Shown piece after piece: positions 61,768 to 64,000 of a stretch of 64,000 bases of DNA (position 1 is its first letter; every line of letters begins with the position of its first letter). The stretch comes from JBGPHT01 sp041484525 (GTDB lineage: Bacteria; Acidobacteriota; Terriglobia; Bryobacterales; Bryobacteraceae): assembly GCA_041484525.1 (NCBI GenBank), contig JBGPHT010000017.1:1-64000 (forward strand), given 5' to 3'. The translations under genes were made by a program, and so were the position numbers. The notes under the pieces were generated by a model that did not search any database, was not told where the DNA came from, and was given only the letters and a program-made list of their open reading frames with translations.

Positions 61768-62537
61768 GCCTGTTTTCCGAAATCGAAAAGACCATCGAGC
61801 GCGGCTTCCGGCGCTGGACGGACCGCATGTTCGGCGCCGCCGAATCGGACGAGCTGCTGGTGCTGCATCACAGCATTCTCGAAGAGATCGAAGGCCAGGT
61901 GCAGATGGTGGCCCGGGGACAACGGGTGTTTCCATATGCGCGGGTGATCGTGACGCTGACGGCGGCTGAAAAGGCGCGCCGCGGATTGTTGCAGGCTGCG
62001 TTTGGAGAGCGCCTGGGCACCGGCGTCCGCGAGGCGCTCGACGGTGTCGGTTGCGAAGTGCCGCGCGGCTTTTCGGTCGAAGTGAAGACGAGCGAGTCGG
62101 GCGCGTCCGCGTTTCGTGTGGAGTACGGCAGCGAGCCGGTCAAAACGGCCGAATCGCCCGCCGCACCGGCACGGCTAATCATAGTTCGGGGAAAGGCCGA
62201 GCATCCGGAGTACACGATCGAGAAGGCGCGGACGAACATCGGTCGCATGGCCGAGTTGACCGACGCCGAGCAGCGCGTGGTGCGCCGCAACGACGTCGTA
62301 TTCGAAGAGGGCGGCGACGGCGCCAACGCGACCGTCTCCCGGCGTCACGCCCACATCAAGCGCGAAGCCGGCGAGTACCGCATCTGCGACGACGAAAGCG
62401 AATTCGGCACCCGTGTGTTCCGCGACGGCCGCCCCATCGACGTGCCCGCCGGCAATCGCCGCGGTGAAAAGCTCAGGCCCGGCGACGAGATTTATCTGGG
62501 AAGAGCCTGTTTGCGGTTCGAGTCACTGCAGCCCTGA
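61764..62537 (+). CDS. FhaA-like FHA-domain protein
   Basis: A 257-residue cytoplasmic protein. Residues 1-125 match the layout of actinobacterial FhaA (DUF3662): it opens SLFSEIEKTIERGFRRWTDR, followed by DELLVLHHSILEEIEGQ and FPYARVIVTLTAAEKARR. Residues about 150-255 are an FHA domain: YTIEKARTNIGR, ATVSRRHAHIKR (S-R-x-H present) and SEFGTRVFRDGRPID, though the usual N-G pair is R-D-G here. Its start codon overlaps the stop of the SEDS-PBP gene, which indicates coupled translation, and its 3' end overlaps the convergent gene by 15 bp. A role in recruiting cell-wall or secretion proteins to a phosphorylated kinase is inferred from FhaA. Confidence 0.85.
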   Translation: MSLFSEIEKTIERGFRRWTDRMFGAAESDELLVLHHSILEEIEGQVQMVARGQRVFPYARVIVTLTAAEKARRGLLQAAFGERLGTGVREALDGVGCEVPRGFSVEVKTSESGASAFRVEYGSEPVKTAESPAAPARLIIVRGKAEHPEYTIEKARTNIGRMAELTDAEQRVVRRNDVVFEEGGDGANATVSRRHAHIKREAGEYRICDDESEFGTRVFRDGRPIDVPAGNRRGEKLRPGDEIYLGRACLRFESLQP

Positions 62538-63921
62538 TCCCTTCCGCCAATTCTCCAGCCCCTTGCCGAAGTTGTCTCCTATTGTGTTGCCCTTGCGCGT
62601 GAGGACCAGCTTCACGTCGAGCGCATTCGAGCCGGATGCTATGGGCACTGGCTCGGCGGATACCGGTCCCTTCGACTGCGAGACGGCGTGCAGGTGGTAC
62701 GTGGTGCCGTCGAGGGCGTGCACTGTGAAGCGGCCCTGCTCGTCAGTCGTATCCGCCACGATCGAATTCTGCCACGGCGAGCGTGGGTCTTCCAGAAAAA
62801 CATAGACGCCTTTAGCCGGCCTGCCGTCGGGCCAAAAGATGCCGCCTTGCAGCACGCGATCGTGCTGCTCGACAGGCAGTACGAGGTCGAACCGCTGGGC
62901 TTCGGGCCTGTCTGATACGTGCAGGATGGCAGCCCGTACCGGGTCCTCCGTGCCAGGATAGAACCAGCGAGCGTAGGGATTCCGCAATGCCGGTGCACGG
63001 CTGAGAGAGATCCCCAGGTAATAGTCGCCGGTCGTAAGCTGGAGCAACTCGTAATGGCCGTTCGAATCGGTAGGTGCGGAGTCCGCGGCGAGGGGCAGAT
63101 CGTTCTGCTGCCGCGGGCGCACGGCACGGCCTCGACAGTCACGCCGGCGGCAGTTGCGCCCTCCTTGTTGCGGATAGTCCCGGTGATGCTCCGGTCCAAC
63201 CGCATCCACAGCGCGATCTCCGCGCAACCCTTGGCGTGTACCTGGACTCCCTGAGTGCCGTATGGCGACGCAAAGCCTTCGAGCGATACCTTCACGTTGT
63301 AGTCGCCGGGAGGTAGCGCCGAAAAGATGTGGCGGCCAGTGCCATCGCTCTCCGCCGATTGATGCACGCCGGCGCCATCGATCGTGATGAGGGCACCCGC
63401 GATACCGGGCGGTTGCGGTGGGTCGCCCGCACGGTAGTCCCGCGCTCTGTGCTGGTCGAAAGCGGTCACGCGGATTTCCGAGAGCGGTGCCATCTTCGGG
63501 ATCTGGTGGAAGTACGCCAGGTCCTCGGCTGCGTCTTCGACAAGCCGCGTGCGCGTACAGATCGCGGTCGACATCTTGTTCGCATAGACGATGTATTCGA
63601 GCCCGCGCTGGAAGGGGTAGCCGCAATCGGGGCGCCGAGGCCGGTCTCGATCGTGATCTCCTTCTGGCCGGTCTCCACTCCGATCAGTGGGTCCGTGATC
63701 TTGAAGTGCACCCTGCGCTGCGGGAACGCAGGTCGGGTAGAGGCGACGGACCCGGGCGGCGCCGTTAGGAACCCGGGGTCCGCGATCTCGATCACGATGC
63801 CGGTGAAGACGGTAGACTGCGAGGCCGCCTGGCACGGCGGGTTGCCGGTCGGCGACATAGGGGCGCAGGTGCAGGCCCAGGCATGCGCGGCCGCGAATCC
63901 CAGCAGAAAGAGCATCCGCAT
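62523..63921 (-). pseudogene. Secreted TIMP-like and carboxypeptidase-regulatory-domain protein, two frameshifts
   Basis: One locus of about 466 codons, in three frames. Frame A (63921 to about 63632): signal peptide, then CTCAPMSPTGNPPCQAASQS and VFTGIVIEI, similar to the start of TIMP/netrin-like domains with a C-x-C and a second Cys. Frame B (about 63630-63112): GLEYIVYANKM, DLAYFHQIPKM, and a carboxypeptidase-regulatory-like beta sandwich (GRHIFSALPPGDYNVKVSLE). Frame C (about 63111-62523): SNGHYELLQLTTGDYYLGIS and a second such domain (EQGRFTVHALDGTTYHLHAV). Breaks: one base short in the run of four G at 63629-63632 (plus strand) and one short at 63111-63112. Both repairs restore the protein, so errors in the sequence are likely. 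Function unknown. Confidence 0.75.
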
Positions 63922-64000
63922 ATCGGATTAGACGCCGCGCGCGTCGATTTTGGCGGAAGGTAGTTTCTCAGGATTATTCACCAGGAAAACCGTGCGGATA

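Noticed and set aside
1..64000. tRNA, rRNA or riboswitch genes
   Set aside because: Intergenic spaces were read on both strands and none contained a recognisable cloverleaf, rRNA segment or riboswitch core.

Overview
The window most probably comes from an acidobacterium of the Solibacter/Bryobacter group. Three things point there. The DNA is GC-rich. Two secreted proteins (5997-8971 and 9376-11268) end in the C-terminal module catalogued as TIGR03437, which is typical of Solibacter, and one of them begins with a TIGR03790-type domain. Large numbers of secreted beta-propeller proteins and Ser/Thr kinases are also typical. No rRNA, tRNA, CRISPR array or intact insertion sequence was seen.

Layout. 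1-3460: accessory island with a decayed serine-recombinase remnant, an XcyI-like restriction-modification pair whose genes overlap by 194 bp, and small unknown genes. 3879-17800: mostly housekeeping and secreted genes (mqnD, a HEAT-repeat protein, a BNR/SBBP propeller protein, a TIGR03790 protein, a GH57 glycosidase, a YncE-phosphoesterase, a DUF1579 protein) plus a two-gene HEPN-like cassette. 17877-33130 (minus): a type VI secretion operon reading tssB-tssC-hcp-hcp-tagJ-tssA-tssE-tssF-tssG-clpV-vgrG-(DUF6931-like)-PAAR-small membrane protein, with a promoter-like site near 33233. 33343-37110: two divergent methyltransferases, a nested 28-bp inverted repeat and a DUF433/DUF5615 toxin-antitoxin pair. 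37193-50668: the second T6SS part, with a divergent tssK paralogue, an RsbU-like phosphatase, a proline-rich protein with about 15 GEFTKMF-type repeats, a second tssK, tssL, tssM and a kinase fused to a TagR-like formylglycine-enzyme fold. 50724-54245: a hybrid histidine kinase. 54306-62537: FHA - PP2C phosphatase - Ser/Thr kinase - fused RodA/FtsW-PBP - FHA, which resembles the mycobacterial fhaA-fhaB-pstP-rodA-pbpA-pknA-pknB locus. 62523-63921: a TIMP-like/carboxypeptidase-regulatory secreted protein.

How it fits together. The T6SS genes supply baseplate (TssA/E/F/G/K), tail (TssB/C, Hcp), spike (VgrG, PAAR), recycling ATPase (ClpV) and membrane parts (TssL/M); no TssJ was found. Around them lie two transmembrane Ser/Thr kinases, a PP2C phosphatase, two FHA proteins and a repeat protein carrying many equivalent threonines. 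I infer a threonine-phosphorylation/FHA network that may link secretion and cell-wall synthesis.

Caution: four otherwise normal genes (5997-8971, 38580-41124, tssL 45116-45816, 62523-63921) are broken by small frameshifts, mostly apparent one-base losses in short G or C runs. This looks more like assembly error than gene death, so they are annotated as single frameshifted loci.
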